Below are positions 6,262-6,939 of a DNA stretch of 6,939 nt, one piece after another. The stretch spans positions 1-6,939 of the forward strand of contig QMSS01000073.1 in the NCBI GenBank assembly GCA_003649715.1, written 5' to 3'. This DNA comes from Thermoplasmata archaeon (GTDB lineage Archaea; Thermoplasmatota; E2; DHVEG-1). A program made the position numbers and the translations under genes. The notes beneath the pieces are model-generated. The model was not told the origin of the DNA and did no database searches. It worked only from the letters and a program-made list of their open reading frames with translations. Within the stretch, counting starts at the first letter, position 1; every line of letters starts with the position of its first letter.

Positions 6262-6720
6262 TTATTTTTTTTGCTCAGCAGTTAGATTTCTAACCTCTTT
6301 TTCAAAAGAGGTGACATCAGCAAATGATCTATAGACTGATGCGAATCTTATGTAGGCAACCTGATCTGTTTCTTTTAGGATGTCCATGACATATTCCCCG
6401 ATAGTTGAGCTTTCAATCTCCTCCCTGCCATCTCTCCTTATCTTTTCTTCGATGCAGTCCAGCATCTCCTCTATCTTGTCTTGTCCAATGGGTCTTTTTT
6501 CCAATGCCTTCATTATACCATTTTTTATTTTGTTTCTGTCAAATCTTTCTCTTCTTCCATCTTTTTTTATAACGTAGAGAGGCATCATTTCGATGTATTC
6601 ATATGTTGTGAATCGTCTGTTGCATTTTAGACACTCTCTTCTTCTTCGAATTGTGTATCGTCCTGTGTCACGTGAGTCTGTGACCTTTGTTTCTTCATGA
6701 TTACAGTATGGGCATCTCAC
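6262..6720 (-). CDS. nrdR: Transcriptional repressor NrdR (zinc ribbon plus ATP-cone)
   Basis: NrdR represses ribonucleotide reductase genes by binding paired NrdR boxes when its ATP-cone is loaded with dATP plus ATP. From the GTG at 6720 the product has 152 residues. It has a zinc ribbon with Cys3, Cys6, Cys30 and Cys33 (VRCPYCN ... ECLKCNRRFTTYE), the arginine-rich RRRRE between the pairs, and an ATP-cone from about residue 45 (PLYVIKKDGRRERFD) to about 135 (FASVYRSFADV). The frame extends to a TTG at 6759, but those codons run through the operator and the probable transcription start. GTG 6720 has a GGTG SD at 7 nt and gives the family N-terminus (M/V)RCPYC. It is the first gene of the nrdR-nrdD-nrdG unit, so it should control that unit and itself. 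NrdR is widespread in bacteria and uncommon in archaea, so past transfer is likely (inference). Confidence 0.95.
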   Translation of the reverse strand: MRCPYCNHEETKVTDSRDTGRYTIRRRRECLKCNRRFTTYEYIEMMPLYVIKKDGRRERFDRNKIKNGIMKALEKRPIGQDKIEEMLDCIEEKIRRDGREEIESSTIGEYVMDILKETDQVAYIRFASVYRSFADVTSFEKEVRNLTAEQKK

Positions 6721-6727
6721 TCCAAAA

Positions 6728-6733
6728 CACCAC
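6728..6733 (-). promoter_or_regulatory. Ribosome binding site deciding the GTG start of nrdR
   Basis: On the minus strand GTGGTG, containing the anti-SD-complementary GGTG, lies 7 nt before GTG 6720. It supports this start over ATG 6735 (five residues longer) and TTG 6759. Confidence 0.5.
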
Positions 6734-6738
6734 ATTAG

Positions 6739-6754
6739 ATACAATATATTGTAT
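6739..6754. promoter_or_regulatory. NrdR box, proximal
   Basis: ATACAATATATTGTAT is a perfect 16-bp palindrome. It agrees at 14 of 16 positions with the bacterial NrdR-box consensus as I recall it (acaCwAtATaTwGtgt), including the core CAATATATTG. It ends 19 bp upstream of the nrdR GTG and would overlap the transcription start expected from the upstream TATA element. Confidence 0.85.
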
Positions 6755-6762
6755 ATCAAAAA

Positions 6763-6773
6763 TTTAAATATAC
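6763..6773 (-). promoter_or_regulatory. Probable TATA box of the nrdR operon promoter
   Basis: On the minus strand GTATATTTAAA lies between and partly within the two NrdR boxes. It resembles an archaeal TATA element, and at about 25 bp spacing would place the transcription start near 6742, inside the proximal box. The proximal box core AATATATT could itself serve as a TATA element for a nearly leaderless transcript; I prefer the first reading. The TATA assignment is inferred. Confidence 0.45.
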
Positions 6774-6785
6774 ATTATATTGTAT
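6770..6785. promoter_or_regulatory. NrdR box, distal
   Basis: ATACATTATATTGTAT differs from the proximal box by one base and matches the recalled NrdR consensus at 13 of 16 positions. The two boxes start 31 bp apart with 15 bp between them, which is three helical turns and the spacing typical of bacterial NrdR box pairs. This box overlaps the upstream edge of the TATA-like element, where TFB would contact DNA. Confidence 0.82.
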
Positions 6786-6939
6786 ACCTTTTGGTTTTTT
6801 ATAGTTTTCTATTTTCTTGCTTTGTGGCATGATTCCAAAAAAGCCACATAGCTCACGCTGATATCATCGAGTCGAAATCTTACGCTATATCTTTTAACTG
6901 CTGATAAACCCAGAATTTCAACCTTGCTTCATGATACAT
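6786..6939. other. Right-edge segment upstream of the nrdR operon, no assignable gene
   Basis: Two minus-strand stretches are open here. One runs from the edge to a TAA at 6880-6882 (about 19 residues ending QQLKDIA). The other runs from after a TGA at 6929-6931 to a TAG at 6809-6811 (39 codons, including RFRLDDISVSYVAFLE). The second reads like protein but has no ATG or TTG start and only an internal GTG near the middle. Either could be the end or a decayed end of an upstream minus-strand gene. No RNA gene is recognised. Confidence 0.25.

Noticed and set aside
6001..6334. Two Phe/Tyr/Ser-rich plus-strand frames
   Set aside because: They are antisense to the nrdD ATP-cone and the end of nrdR, which are secure genes; there is no SD or family resemblance.
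6829..6904. Possible C/D box guide RNA (ATGATT, then CTGA at 6858 and 6901)
   Set aside because: The C box is imperfect, no proper C' box is seen and the spacing is not convincing; short motifs like these occur by chance in AT-rich DNA.
1..6939. CRISPR arrays, tRNA or rRNA genes, insertion sequences
   Set aside because: No regularly spaced repeats, no cloverleaf-like segment and no terminal inverted repeats or transposase motifs were seen; nearly all the DNA is accounted for by seven genes.

Overview
The window reads as a piece of an anaerobic euryarchaeal chromosome, most like a methanogen or a relative. The assignment is inferred. HypE carries the longer middle region that I associate with methanogen-type HypE. 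The radical-SAM activase is of the short archaeal NrdG2 kind. Promoters look like archaeal TATA boxes, and gene ends carry T-tracts without hairpins. Shine-Dalgarno sites are GGAGG or GGTG. The DNA is AT-rich, with frequent AGA/AGG and ATA codons.

Left part (1-1883): a possible tail of a plus-strand gene sits at the very edge. hypE (minus, 208-1266) and a HycI-type hydrogenase maturation endopeptidase gene (plus, 1407-1883) follow, diverging from a shared 140-bp promoter region. Both proteins mature [NiFe] hydrogenases: HypE makes the cyanide ligands of the active-site iron, and HycI trims the large subunit after nickel insertion. No hydrogenase structural gene is in the window.

Right part (1949-6759, all minus strand): nrdR, nrdD, nrdG, a DUF1893 gene and trxB follow one another closely. 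nrdD and nrdG overlap by 4 bp, nrdR and nrdD are 27 bp apart, and DUF1893 and trxB are 16 bp apart. Only the nrdG-DUF1893 gap (83 bp) is longer, and it has no obvious terminator. This is an anaerobic deoxyribonucleotide-synthesis unit: repressor, oxygen-sensitive class III reductase, glycyl-radical activase, and a thioredoxin reductase that might feed electrons to the system. trxB converges with hycI.

The most notable feature is the nrdR promoter. Two near-identical 16-bp palindromes (6739-6754 and 6770-6785), spaced 31 bp start to start, match the bacterial NrdR-box consensus closely and flank a TATA-like element. This looks like a bacterial-type repressor and its operator pair working on an archaeal promoter. 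No wholly new system (mobile element, CRISPR array, RNA gene) is visible. The least explained gene is the DUF1893 gene. The two window edges hold short open stretches that cannot be assigned.
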